DNA from: a virus
Virus record (IMG/VR): IMGVR_UViG_3300035703_000471
Coordinates: 1-20,204 of that record
Direction: 5' to 3' (one strand)
Length of the DNA: 20,204 nt
Shown: piece after piece, positions 1 to 8,355 of the stretch
Position numbering within the stretch: the stretch's first letter is position 1
Layout: the number at the start of each line of letters is the position of its first letter
Notes under the pieces: generated by a model
Database searches by the model: none
What the model was told of the DNA's origin: nothing
Seen by the model: only the letters and a program-made list of their open reading frames with translations
Made by a program: the position numbers and the translations under genes

Positions 1-104
1 TGTTCGGATCACTACTAAGTAATCTGTTTGCCCCTAGTGATACCGTACCAGGGTTGAATATGACATACGCAGAAGCCTTGTCAAAAGGTCTTATTGCTCC
101 ATAA
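1..104 (+). CDS. C-terminal end of an upstream virion protein (partial)
   Basis: Open from the window edge in the frame starting at base 3 to a TAA at 102-104, giving about 33 residues. The preserved tail reads TVPGLNMTYAEALSKGLIAP. The motif VPG-x-N-M-T recurs near the C-terminus of the next protein (VPGSNIT), so the two products may share a docking peptide. It lies 9 bases upstream of the next gene on the same strand, in the late structural operon. It is probably an internal virion or tail-tube-associated protein by position; the function itself cannot be read from this fragment. Confidence 0.6.
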   Translation, partial: FGSLLSNLFAPSDTVPGLNMTYAEALSKGLIAP

Positions 105-113
105 GGAAACATA

Positions 114-1064
114 ATGGCACAGCAACAGATGAGTTTATTTGGACCTAGCCTAGCACAAGCACAGGCTTCGCTGGCTCAAGAGGATGAGGCAATCACTGCT
201 AGATTAGCACAGCTTAGTCCTGAGCAGCAACTAACAAGGGTAGCCCTACAGGGTGGTAGACAAGCTGGTAGAGCTTTAGGTGGTTTGTTCGGTATTGAAG
301 ATCCTCGGTTGAAGGAAGCAGCACAGCAAGAAGCTATCTTCAAAGAACTGAAGGATAGTGGTGTTGACTTCACTAAACCGGATCAATTATACCCTGCGTT
401 GATTAATGCTTATCAGTCCAGAGGTATGATTGACAAAGCTATCGTAGCCTCTGCTAAGTATGAAGACGTTAAGCAAACACAGCAAAGAGGTAGATTAACA
501 GAGGCTCAGATTAAGTCTGCTGAAGGTACTGAGAAACGTGCTGAAGCAGCCGCTGGAAGAACTGAAGAAGAGTATGATTACAGGAAATCTCAGAGAGCTT
601 TGGATGAAGCAACAAAGCAGTTAACTTTTGTTGCTAAGGTTCAGGATATCAATAGTCGTGGCGTAGCTGCTGAAGCAGCACAGATAGCTCTAGATAAGGC
701 CAAAGCAGAGATGGAAGCAATGCCGTCAGGCTTCTATAAGAGACAGTATGAACTTAAACTAGAAAAGTTAGAAGCTGACATCAAAGCTGCTAAAGCCTTA
801 GCTACTTACCGTGAGCGTGAAAGAGCACCAGAAAGTAAGCGTAAGATGGCTGAGATACCTATCCGTGATGAGCTGGGTACGATCGTTGGTAAAACTATTG
901 TTTACAGTGATGGTACACGAGAAACTGTTATGGGTAATGCTGCTCCGTCTACAGAAGATACAGCCTCTCAGGCAGCTAAAGGTATCGTTCCAGGCTCTAA
1001 CATAACGATGGAACAACTTATTGCAGAACGTAACCGTAGGAAACAACAACCTGGAGCTAAATAA
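114..1064 (+). CDS. Coiled-coil internal virion protein
   Basis: This 316-residue protein is preceded by AAGGA six bases before the ATG. The N-terminal 60 residues are Gln/Ala-rich with a glycine-rich stretch (GGRQAGRALGGLFG). Residues about 120-235 are a long, highly charged Ala/Glu/Lys/Arg helix, probably coiled coil. The C-terminal 80 residues look more globular (RDELGTIVGKTIVYSDG) and contain VPGSNIT. There is no enzymatic motif and no signal peptide. It sits directly upstream of the large gp16-like ORFs and ends in a TAATG overlap with them, the place where T7-like phages keep their internal core proteins (gp14/gp15). I infer an ejection-apparatus protein; family membership is not proven. 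Confidence 0.7.
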   Translation: MAQQQMSLFGPSLAQAQASLAQEDEAITARLAQLSPEQQLTRVALQGGRQAGRALGGLFGIEDPRLKEAAQQEAIFKELKDSGVDFTKPDQLYPALINAYQSRGMIDKAIVASAKYEDVKQTQQRGRLTEAQIKSAEGTEKRAEAAAGRTEEEYDYRKSQRALDEATKQLTFVAKVQDINSRGVAAEAAQIALDKAKAEMEAMPSGFYKRQYELKLEKLEADIKAAKALATYRERERAPESKRKMAEIPIRDELGTIVGKTIVYSDGTRETVMGNAAPSTEDTASQAAKGIVPGSNITMEQLIAERNRRKQQPGAK

Positions 1065-2266
1065 TGGCTATCAGTCCAGAGGCACTAAAGCTTCTTTCTG
1101 ATACTGACCTAGATGCTCTCATAGCTGGTGATGTCCGCAAAGTATCAGATCAAGCACTGAACTTCCTCACTGGTAACATTGGTGCTGGTGAGGCTTTCTT
1201 AAGTAACGTAGAACGTGGTGTTACTGCTTCGATGCGTGGAGCAGGACAGCTTATTAGGCAAGCTGCTCCGTCAGCCTTTGAACAAACTGTAGCTCCTTCA
1301 TCTCCTGAAGAAGTACAGCTACCACAGTTTACAGAAACCCCTGATGTAGAGCGTGAACGTCAAGCTAGGATGGCTAGAGAAGTACGTCCTGTAGCAGGCT
1401 ATGGTGGTCTTATTACTGGTGCTGTAGCTGATCCTCTAAACCTTATCCCAGTAGCTAGAGCAACTAACGTAGCTAGGGGTATTGCTGGCGGTGCTACAGC
1501 AGGTGCATTAGCTGGTACGTTAGAACCTACATTCCAAGAGTTCGGAGATTCTAGACTACAGAACATCGCTGTTGGTACTGCCTTTGGTGGTGCTGTTGGT
1601 GGTTTAATCGGTAAGTTCTTTGGTAAAGAGTTAGACAATATCTCTAAAGGATTAAGGACCACTGATGAGGCTGCACCAACACCAGTCACTGCTGTAGAAG
1701 AACCACTAACAACACCGGCAACCTTCGAATCCCCTGAAGTACAAAGGATACTTGAAGAGTTAGGATCTACTGGTGCTACACCAAGACAGGCTGCACTACT
1801 AACAGAGCAGCCACCTAGACGAAGCCTTGCTGAAATTATGCAGCGAGAACAGGCTAGAATGGCTCCAGAAGAGCCTGTACAGCAAGAAGCTGCTCTACTA
1901 CGTCCTATCGCTGAAGAAGCTCCTACAGGCCCTGTAGGGCTTGCTAGGGTTATGCAGATGGAGCAGCAAAGACTTGCTGAAGAACAACCCAATGTAGGTG
2001 CTTTACTTACTAAGAGGTCTGATGATTACTTTACACAGACTGCTAGAGTAGCGGATGAAGGTATATCTACACCGAAGGTACAACAACTAGCAAAAGATAC
2101 TGGACAAGATATCCGTACTGTGTTAAGAGATGTTAAGGCTAGTGATGATGTATTGAAAGCTTTGGATGAAGCTAACATCACTCAGTTACCTAAGACATTT
2201 GATGAGGCGATTGATGTACTAGAGAATACGCCTTCACTAAGGAGAATACTAGATGCGTGTCTGTAA
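1064..2266 (+). CDS. Large internal virion protein, N-terminal part (split frame 1 of 3)
   Basis: This 400-residue ORF has its ATG overlapping the previous stop (TAATG), with GGAG just upstream. Residues about 105-190 form a Gly/Ala-rich, weakly hydrophobic region (GYGGLITGAVADPLNLIP, GGAVGGLIGKFFG). Such segments are typical of phage ejection proteins that enter the host envelope. Residues 200-310 are Pro/Glu/Gln-rich with a repeated feature (ARVMQMEQQRLAEEQ versus AEIMQREQARMAPEE). It ends at TAA 2264-2266, while the next ORF begins at 2253 in the +1 frame. The three ORFs from 1064 to 4828 add up to roughly 1,250 residues, close to T7 gp16. This one is likely the N-terminal third of a gp16-like protein, or a separate coupled gene. 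Confidence 0.7.
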   Translation: MAISPEALKLLSDTDLDALIAGDVRKVSDQALNFLTGNIGAGEAFLSNVERGVTASMRGAGQLIRQAAPSAFEQTVAPSSPEEVQLPQFTETPDVERERQARMAREVRPVAGYGGLITGAVADPLNLIPVARATNVARGIAGGATAGALAGTLEPTFQEFGDSRLQNIAVGTAFGGAVGGLIGKFFGKELDNISKGLRTTDEAAPTPVTAVEEPLTTPATFESPEVQRILEELGSTGATPRQAALLTEQPPRRSLAEIMQREQARMAPEEPVQQEAALLRPIAEEAPTGPVGLARVMQMEQQRLAEEQPNVGALLTKRSDDYFTQTARVADEGISTPKVQQLAKDTGQDIRTVLRDVKASDDVLKALDEANITQLPKTFDEAIDVLENTPSLRRILDACL

Positions 2267-2855
2267 TGCAGAGGCTGTTATCAGGGCTGTTGTACCACGA
2301 TATAAGTGGCAAGACTTGTCCGATGCACAGCGGGAGAAGATATTTAGACTTGGTCCTGAAGCGTCTAAACATATCATGGAACGTGGTGACACCTTAGATG
2401 GTTTAACCATGAAGGATGTTTATGACAGCATTGGTGAACAGTTCCAACAAAGGATGAATGCAGCATCAAGGAATGTTGTACCTGACAAGAAAGTTATTGA
2501 TAGTGTTGATAAGTTCTTAGCGAACAAAGATGTAGGGTTTGCTGGTGATTGGGTTAAGACAGCATGGTCTAAAGGCAAAGCATTCAATGCTGAAGAACTA
2601 GAGGTAGCTGCTAGAGGTTTCTCTCATGCAGTGAATACTGCTAATGATTCTGCATTACTGAAGTTGGTAGAGCAAGGTGATGAGGCCGCATTAGCTACTT
2701 TGGTACAAGCTCAGAACGATATCGTAGCTCTTCGTGCTGCATTGGAGGGGGCAGGCTCTGAAGTTGGTAGAGCACTGCGCTACATTCAGAATATACAGAA
2801 AGCACAGCAAGAGAATAAACTTATCAACAGTGTCTTTGGAGTTGGTCCATGCTAA
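2253..2855 (+). CDS. Large internal virion protein, middle part (split frame 2 of 3)
   Basis: This 200-residue ORF is in the +1 frame relative to its neighbours. The ATG at 2253 lies 14 bases inside the previous ORF and is preceded by AAGGAG at 2239-2244, eight bases away, a near-ideal ribosome binding site. A stop in this frame (TAG 2250-2252) directly precedes the ATG. The sequence is helical and soluble. Residues about 110-185 (FNAEELEVAARGF, then GAGSEVGRALRYIQNIQ) resemble a segment that, from memory, lies inside very large phage virion proteins in one piece with what follows here in the third ORF. It may therefore be an internal fragment created by two compensating frame changes, or a real coupled gene. 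Confidence 0.65.
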   Translation: MRVCNAEAVIRAVVPRYKWQDLSDAQREKIFRLGPEASKHIMERGDTLDGLTMKDVYDSIGEQFQQRMNAASRNVVPDKKVIDSVDKFLANKDVGFAGDWVKTAWSKGKAFNAEELEVAARGFSHAVNTANDSALLKLVEQGDEAALATLVQAQNDIVALRAALEGAGSEVGRALRYIQNIQKAQQENKLINSVFGVGPC

Positions 2856-4828
2856 AGGTCAGTGAGAATTGTAAGAAGTTCCTTCAAGACTTTGCTAGGA
2901 TGCAGCTAGACGCTAAAGCATCAGGGTTAGCTAGTGAGGCTAACAAGTTATCGTCAGATGTAGTAAAGCTTGTGTCTACTAATCCTACATTGGCTAAGAA
3001 GATGCAAGAGTATTACGTCAATAGCTTAATCTCTGGGTTAGGTACACCAGTTGTTAACGTCTACTCAGCCTTCTTCAAAGGTGCAATAGCACCTTGGGAA
3101 CGAATGATTGAATCTGTTGTTGAACGTGGTGTTGAAGGTAAGACTATCCGTGAAGGTTTGTCAATGTTCCCTGCTCTAGTGACATCGTTCGCTGAAGCAT
3201 GGAGATTTGCTGGTAGAGGTTTTCTCAATGGTGCTCCGCTGGATCTAACCTATGCCGTTGGATCTAAGGATGTAAATAAGTTTCTTGAAAACTTTCGAAC
3301 TAAAGCAATCGGTACAGGTAAGATCACTACCAATGCTGATGATACTGTAACCTATATTGAGCCATCTAAACCTGCTGAAGCACTAGGTGAACTTGTTCGA
3401 TTACCTACCAGGGTATCTGTAGCTGTTGATGAATTCTCTAAAGCATTCTTCCGTAGGATGGAAATCAATGCATTGAAGTATCGCTATGCTTACGGTATGA
3501 GTGATGATCAGTTCCGTAAGATTAACATGAAAGATAATCCAGATGCAACTCCAGAAGAGATTGCTGCTGCTAGGCAGGATTTAGTATCTAAGCTACAAGC
3601 AATTGACTTTCAAGATGAGAACTGGATGACTAAGATGCGCATGGCTGGTCTTGAGAAAGAAGCAGCATCGATCACTCAGTTTGCTAAAGAGAATACATTC
3701 CAAGCAGATTTAGGTAAGGTTGGTAATACGCTGACAAAACTCAGGAACGACTATCCACTATTATCTTTTGTCATACCTTTCATTAAAACACCGATTAACA
3801 TCACTAAAGATTTCTTCAGGTACACGCCAGGAAGTGCTTTAGCCTATGCCGGTACAGATAAGTTTTCGAATGTCACAGCAAAGAACTTAATGGGTCTTGC
3901 GACGATAACAAGCATCATTGGTTTGTCAGAATCTGATCTTGTTACTGGACATCATAGTGATAAGGAACGAGCTACCAAAGAAGCTGCTGGTATACCTGAG
4001 ATGTCTATCAAGATAGGCGATACGTGGTATGACTACTCAAGGATTGAACCAGTATCATCTACACTAGGCTTTACATTAGATACGATGGCTCGCTACAAAG
4101 ATCTTATACGAGACGGTAAAGACAAAGAAGCTAATAAACTAGTATCTAGTTTTATGTCTGTCATGAGAGACAATCTTGTTGAGAAGACATTCTTGGCTGG
4201 TATTGCTAACTTTGTCATGGCTGCAACAGACGCAGAGAGGTATGGTCCACAGATCCTAAACAATACAGTTGGTTCTCTAGTACCTGCTGCTGTCGGCTCT
4301 GTAGCACGTCTACAAGATCCTGTCAACAAAGAAGTAGATAGTGCTATTGCTTCATTGAAGAATCGTATACCAGGCTTAAGAGAAGAGTTACCAACGAAGT
4401 TTGACATCCTTGGTAAACCTAAGACAGTAGCACCAGGACAAGTACTTGGTTTAGCTGCTAGAGAAGCTGAACAGACACCAGTGCAGCAGCTACTTGACAA
4501 TCCTTACTTGACAATACGTCCAGTGACAAAGAGGATGTATGGTATGGAATTAGATGCTGAACAGCTTAGTCGCTTACGTCAGCTTACTGGTGAGGCTGTA
4601 GAGCGAACACTAGCACCTAGAGTAGATGTTTTGAATCGTATCGAAGATCCTAGGGTCAGAGCTACCAGAATAGAGAAGATTGTAGAGAGGGCTAGAGAGA
4701 CTGGTCGTAAACAGTTCATGGCTGAGAATATCAGAAACCCTGAATTTAGAGATGCTTTTGTTAAGTATCGTCAAGAGCAACGAGGTGTCTTTAAAGAAGA
4801 ACTACCTAGATTTGATGTAGGGAGGTAA
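2849..4828 (+). CDS. Large internal virion protein, C-terminal part (split frame 3 of 3)
   Basis: This 659-residue ORF returns to the frame of the first split ORF. Its ATG overlaps the previous ORF by 7 bases and has GGAG at 2838-2841, seven bases away. Near residue 50 is YYVNSLISGLGTPVVNVYSA, a motif style found in large phage internal or ejection proteins. Residues about 300-360 include hydrophobic stretches (YPLLSFVIPFIKTPINI and LMGLATITSIIGL) that could contact membrane. The C-terminal 120 residues are charged and helical (VDVLNRIEDPRVRATRIEKI). It ends in TAATG coupled to the holin-like gene. I infer the C-terminal part of a gp16-like DNA-ejection protein; no lytic transglycosylase motif was found. 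Confidence 0.75.
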   Translation: MLKVSENCKKFLQDFARMQLDAKASGLASEANKLSSDVVKLVSTNPTLAKKMQEYYVNSLISGLGTPVVNVYSAFFKGAIAPWERMIESVVERGVEGKTIREGLSMFPALVTSFAEAWRFAGRGFLNGAPLDLTYAVGSKDVNKFLENFRTKAIGTGKITTNADDTVTYIEPSKPAEALGELVRLPTRVSVAVDEFSKAFFRRMEINALKYRYAYGMSDDQFRKINMKDNPDATPEEIAAARQDLVSKLQAIDFQDENWMTKMRMAGLEKEAASITQFAKENTFQADLGKVGNTLTKLRNDYPLLSFVIPFIKTPINITKDFFRYTPGSALAYAGTDKFSNVTAKNLMGLATITSIIGLSESDLVTGHHSDKERATKEAAGIPEMSIKIGDTWYDYSRIEPVSSTLGFTLDTMARYKDLIRDGKDKEANKLVSSFMSVMRDNLVEKTFLAGIANFVMAATDAERYGPQILNNTVGSLVPAAVGSVARLQDPVNKEVDSAIASLKNRIPGLREELPTKFDILGKPKTVAPGQVLGLAAREAEQTPVQQLLDNPYLTIRPVTKRMYGMELDAEQLSRLRQLTGEAVERTLAPRVDVLNRIEDPRVRATRIEKIVERARETGRKQFMAENIRNPEFRDAFVKYRQEQRGVFKEELPRFDVGR

Positions 4829-5295
4829 TGATGTTTGAACTCATTGGTGCTCTTATCGGTGGTGTCTTTCGTCTAGCTCCAGAGGTCTTAAAGATCTTAG
4901 ATAGGAAGTTTGAAAGAGAACATGAACTGAAGAAGTTAGATGTTGAAGTCTCCATTGCTAAGATGCAAGCAGAGTTTGCTCTACAGCAGGGACATCAACG
5001 TCTACAAGAGCATGAACTAGATGCTATCGGTGAAGCATTCAAACAACAAGCAGAGTCTGATAGCAAGGCTTGGAAGTGGGTAGCATCGCTATCTGCTTTG
5101 GTTAGACCAGCAGTGACATACTGGTTTGTAGCTTTCTACTCAGTTGTTAAAGCTGCTGGACTATACCTAGCTTTTCTTCAGGATGGTTCTTGGACAGCAG
5201 TGTTATTGTCAGGATGGACTGACTACGATGAAGGTATGCTGTCATTAATTTTAACTTTTTGGTTTGTTGGTAGGGTATGGGAATCAAAGAAGTAA
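4828..5295 (+). CDS. Holin-like membrane protein
   Basis: This protein has 155 residues. A strong AGGGAGG (4819-4825) precedes two tandem ATGs at 4828 and 4831; the second has the better spacing. Residues 1-18 are hydrophobic (LIGALIGGVFRLAP). Residues about 20-78 form a charged, coiled-coil-like helix. Two hydrophobic spans follow at about 93-117 (VRPAVTYWFVAFYSVVKAAG) and 136-150 (MLSLILTFWFVGRVW), and the tail is basic (ESKK). The layout resembles the three-span holin family found in phages and gene transfer agents. The endolysin ORF starts inside its last 19 bases. It probably forms the inner-membrane lesion that releases the endolysin; a structural role cannot be excluded. Confidence 0.65.
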   Translation: MMFELIGALIGGVFRLAPEVLKILDRKFEREHELKKLDVEVSIAKMQAEFALQQGHQRLQEHELDAIGEAFKQQAESDSKAWKWVASLSALVRPAVTYWFVAFYSVVKAAGLYLAFLQDGSWTAVLLSGWTDYDEGMLSLILTFWFVGRVWESKK

Positions 5296-5849
5296 TCGCC
5301 ATTGCTGAACCACTAATCAAGAGATTCGAAGGCTGGAGAAGTAAACCCTATCTGTGTAGTGCTAACGTCCCCACCATAGGTTGGGGATCTACCATGTATG
5401 AGAATGGTGATAGGGTTACCTTGGATGATCCTGAGATATCAAAAGAAAGAGGACAGGAATTGTTCGAACTTGATGCAGAGAGATTCCTACTTCAAGTCTA
5501 CAAAGCCTGTCCAGTGTTGACGAAACACCCTAATAAAGCTGCTGCAATACTTAGCTGGACTTATAATCTAGGACCAGCTAGGCTTAGATCATCCACGATG
5601 CGAACAAGAATAAACCAAGAACGATGGGAGGAAGCTGTTCAAGAACTAAAGCGTTGGAATCTTGCAGCAGGTAAAGTAACCAAAGGCCTTGTTCTTCGTC
5701 GTGAAGCAGAGGCGACACTATTCTTCCTTAGCCCATCCAACAACAAAACTGAAGATACCGATGTTGACAAAGACAAAGAACCCTTCGAGAGGGACCTCCG
5801 CTCCGTCCTCGTCAGTTACGACAAAATCATCAGAGTAACAAATCCCTAA
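5277..5849 (+). CDS. Endolysin, GH24 (T4-type) lysozyme with E-C-T catalytic pattern
   Basis: This 190-residue peptidoglycan hydrolase cleaves the MurNAc-GlcNAc bond. The core motif is RFEGWRSKPYLCSANVPTIG, with E18 as catalytic acid and T33 at the T4 Thr26 position, followed by GWGST. The residue nine places after Glu, Asp20 in T4 lysozyme, is Cys27 here. The usual helical part follows (ILSWTYNLGPARLRSSTM, then LVLRREAEATLFF). A charged extension of about 40 residues (NNKTEDTDVDKDKEPFERDL) goes beyond a typical GH24 end. There is no signal peptide or SAR domain at the N-terminus, so export through the upstream holin is expected. AGGG lies very close to the ATG, so translation probably depends on coupling with the holin gene. 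Confidence 0.88.
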   Translation: MGIKEVIAIAEPLIKRFEGWRSKPYLCSANVPTIGWGSTMYENGDRVTLDDPEISKERGQELFELDAERFLLQVYKACPVLTKHPNKAAAILSWTYNLGPARLRSSTMRTRINQERWEEAVQELKRWNLAAGKVTKGLVLRREAEATLFFLSPSNNKTEDTDVDKDKEPFERDLRSVLVSYDKIIRVTNP

Positions 5850-5913
5850 CATGAATCCAGTTAGAAAAGACCAACCATAGATATTCGGCATAGTTTTCCT
5901 TAGTGACCTTTAT

Positions 5914-5939
5914 AGACCCCTTTGCAGGGGTCTTTTTTT
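5914..5939 (+). terminator. Rho-independent terminator after the lysis genes
   Basis: AGACCCC (5914-5920) pairs perfectly with GGGGTCT (5927-5933) around the six-base loop TTTGCA. A run of T at 5933-5939 follows. It ends the + strand late operon 65 bases after the endolysin stop. It lies immediately before the end of the convergent HNH gene (stop at 5942). On the - strand the hairpin is followed by ATAAAGG, so it should work poorly in that direction. Confidence 0.9.
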
Positions 5940-5941
5940 AT

Positions 5942-6457
5942 CTATCTATATTTATCTGCTATTAGTTTACAGGTTGCTATGAAGTAGTCATTATCAAAGT
6001 CTCTTTTCATCATGTTAATATGTTTGTGAACTATCTGTATGTTTTCAACAATGTAATCTTTGTTGCTGTCTATTCTATCTACAGAGGCTGTATTTTCTAA
6101 AAAACTTATAGGACACCCTGATAAAGCACATAGTTTGTTTTGACTTTCAAACGCATTAGAAATATCTTCTAGTGTAATAAAGAACCCTATGTCTCGTGTT
6201 TTAGCATCCCTTCTTAACTTAGAGAACACTTTACCAGGGATATCCTTAAACCCACGCCAAGATGGGTTGTTCTCTTTCTTTACATCTCTTTTCAAAGATT
6301 TATTGTTTTGAGCTGTTCTACAAGAAGGACATAAAGAGTTGTTTCTTAATGCCTTATCAAATGTAGTTTTTCTTTTGTAAAAGACAAGTCTACCACAAGA
6401 ACAGTTCCTAGCGTATAAAGTGGAAGTCGATGTTACACCATGTAATTTAACTTCCAT
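5942..6457 (-). CDS. Free-standing HNH homing endonuclease
   Basis: This 171-residue protein has a zinc-finger-like N-terminus: C19-S-C21 and CPSC (C43, C46). The HNH (beta-beta-alpha-metal) core is near the C-terminus: SVDRID (125-130), then DYIVENIQIVHKHINMM (134-150), with NxQxVH and IN-x-M-K typical of phage HNH enzymes. C110 and C115 sit just before the core. Its ATG overlaps the nrdJ stop codon (TAATG), so it is a parasitic ORF placed exactly behind an RNR gene, a favoured target of homing elements. The coding sequence looks clearly more A+T-rich than its neighbours, which suggests later acquisition. It probably makes a double-strand break or nick in intron-less or insert-less alleles of nearby DNA. 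Confidence 0.9.
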   Translation of the reverse strand: MEVKLHGVTSTSTLYARNCSCGRLVFYKRKTTFDKALRNNSLCPSCRTAQNNKSLKRDVKKENNPSWRGFKDIPGKVFSKLRRDAKTRDIGFFITLEDISNAFESQNKLCALSGCPISFLENTASVDRIDSNKDYIVENIQIVHKHINMMKRDFDNDYFIATCKLIADKYR

Positions 6458-8355
6458 TACAGATCACAAACACCGGAAACACAGGCCAGTTGTTGTGCTC
6501 CTTCAACATTGTCTTCGTTTTCTTTTAACTGATCCCAGTCAATGTCAACAGGCATTTGAGCTAACAAAGCGTTGTATTCTTCTTCTGTGCAATCCTGATA
6601 AGGTGCTTGTCGATATGTCCCTAAATCCATTGGCAGGAACGATACACCAGTACAGATATCAAAGTTGTCATACACCCAAGCCCCTACAGTAGGCCAATCA
6701 TTCTCATTAACTGAGATAGTTACTGAAGGTTTATGTTCGCACCAGTGTAGCTGATAGATACGCCATAGGTTAAGGTGAGATATAGCATCAACATCATCCC
6801 TGGTGATAGCACCTTCAGGAGCCTTCATAGGAAATGAGAACACGGTAGTGCTATCTGGTCTCATCACACAAGGCTCACTAGGAATACCTTGTTCGATCAT
6901 AAACGCCGTGAGAGGGTCTTTTTTATCTGATCGTACACGCCTGATGTAATACTGGGCATGTTGAGGATGAATGCCAGAAGCAGTGCCACAAAGCTGAGAC
7001 ACAGTACCAGAAGGCTTGACGCAAGTGATAGCAGCAGAGACAGGGATATCAAGAGCATTTGCTGTAACTTCATTAGCAACGATTGCTTCATTTCTTAACA
7101 TCTCCAATCTTGCTGGTAACGCTTTATCATCAGGATCATTCAGTAGTTTATGATCATAGATACCTGTCAATGATACACCCAATAGACGCTCTTCAGACGT
7201 ATTCTTTTCCCAGATCTTACGTAGGTATGGGAAGGTAGTCATTGTGCTCTGCCAAGTGCCTAGAACAGCCGCTACACGTACTTTGTACATCAAGTCTTGT
7301 AGAGTGTCCGTATCACGAACAATGACCTCTGTGAGGTTACAGAACTGGTAAGGACGAAGTATGATCTCTGAGCAAGGATTCGTACCGAAGTCATGGTTAG
7401 GATCTCTACGACCATTGATAGCTGCTTGCTTCTTCGATGCGTCTCTGTTAAAGATACCACGTTCACCTGAATGGCTTTCATAGATCGAACACCATTCACG
7501 CATAAACTGCCCTACAGAAGGCTTTACATCATACACAGCAGAGTTGTTGGCAAGGCTACGCTGTCCTTGTTGTTCCCACCATGCTCCTGCTTTAGCGTGT
7601 GCCATACGATCATCACTTAGATCGCTTAAAGATATCATCGCAGAACGCCGCACACCACCCACAACAACAACCTCCCCGATCTTGCACAGAATATCATGGC
7701 ATTCAAGGGACGACAGACGACGATTTTTGGCCGCTTGGAACTTCCTAATAACAAACTTGAATAGTTCAACGAGGGGTTCTGGACCAGAAGCTCTGCCTCC
7801 AAAGGTCTTAAGTCTGGAGCCAGCAGGTCTAACTTTGGATACGTCCCATGTTGCAATTTCTCCAGCGTATAGTAAAGCAATGAGTTGTCGTAATGCTTTA
7901 GCCCAGCCCTCTTTGCTGTCGGATACCACGATAGTAGTTTTACTATCGAATAGCTGATCAGGGACTTCAGGGAGTTGATTAACATACTTAGCCTCTACAG
8001 AGAATCCTACACCAGTACCACAAAGAAGGATGTACATCGCTTCATCGAAGGACTTAGGATCATCAATAGGTAGATAACTACAGTTGTATCCAGCAATGTT
8101 CTGACGCTCCAGAGCCTCACCAGCAGTCATCATACAACGCATGGAAGGCATCACATCCATGTTACGAATAGCTTTCTCTACAGTCTTGTAGATATGCTGT
8201 GGGATCTCATACTTATGTTTGTCTAACAGTTGCTTCTTCATGAAAGCCATGTAGCGATCAACTGTTTCATCCCAATTCTCACGCCTTCCTTGTTCGTCAA
8301 TGAAACGACTGTAACGGCTCTTGTGGATAAAACTTGAATAGTTATTCAACTTCAT
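6457..8355 (-). CDS. nrdJ: Adenosylcobalamin-dependent (class II) ribonucleotide reductase
   Basis: This 632-residue enzyme reduces ribonucleotides to deoxyribonucleotides through a thiyl radical made with coenzyme B12. The active-site block is NPCSE (326-330), with thiyl Cys328 and Glu330. The redox pair is Cys92 (AGYNCSYLP) and Cys339 (QFCNLTEV). The phosphate-binding stretch is VKPSGTVSQLCGTASG (446-461). The C-terminal shuttle cysteines are in ACVSGVCDL (C625, C630). The C-x4-C spacing matches the monomeric Lactobacillus-type enzyme, although the protein is about 100 residues shorter. No intein or intron interrupts it. It starts at an ATGA overlap with the small acidic gene upstream. With ThyX it supplies dNTPs during infection, and it ties the phage to a host that has B12. 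Confidence 0.96.
   Translation of the reverse strand: MKLNNYSSFIHKSRYSRFIDEQGRRENWDETVDRYMAFMKKQLLDKHKYEIPQHIYKTVEKAIRNMDVMPSMRCMMTAGEALERQNIAGYNCSYLPIDDPKSFDEAMYILLCGTGVGFSVEAKYVNQLPEVPDQLFDSKTTIVVSDSKEGWAKALRQLIALLYAGEIATWDVSKVRPAGSRLKTFGGRASGPEPLVELFKFVIRKFQAAKNRRLSSLECHDILCKIGEVVVVGGVRRSAMISLSDLSDDRMAHAKAGAWWEQQGQRSLANNSAVYDVKPSVGQFMREWCSIYESHSGERGIFNRDASKKQAAINGRRDPNHDFGTNPCSEIILRPYQFCNLTEVIVRDTDTLQDLMYKVRVAAVLGTWQSTMTTFPYLRKIWEKNTSEERLLGVSLTGIYDHKLLNDPDDKALPARLEMLRNEAIVANEVTANALDIPVSAAITCVKPSGTVSQLCGTASGIHPQHAQYYIRRVRSDKKDPLTAFMIEQGIPSEPCVMRPDSTTVFSFPMKAPEGAITRDDVDAISHLNLWRIYQLHWCEHKPSVTISVNENDWPTVGAWVYDNFDICTGVSFLPMDLGTYRQAPYQDCTEEEYNALLAQMPVDIDWDQLKENEDNVEGAQQLACVSGVCDL

Noticed and set aside
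1399-1992. 197-codon frame on the - strand
   Set aside because: Ser/Ala/Cys-rich translation antisense to the virion protein, typical of a reverse-frame artefact, and the only - strand frame of that kind in the late block.
5850-5878. Nine-codon ORF after the endolysin
   Set aside because: Too short and without a ribosome binding site. It lies in the untranslated stretch before the terminator.
6420-6692. Open frame on the + strand antisense to nrdJ and the HNH gene
   Set aside because: It is a shadow of the strongly supported - strand frames and has no ribosome binding site or sensible protein character.
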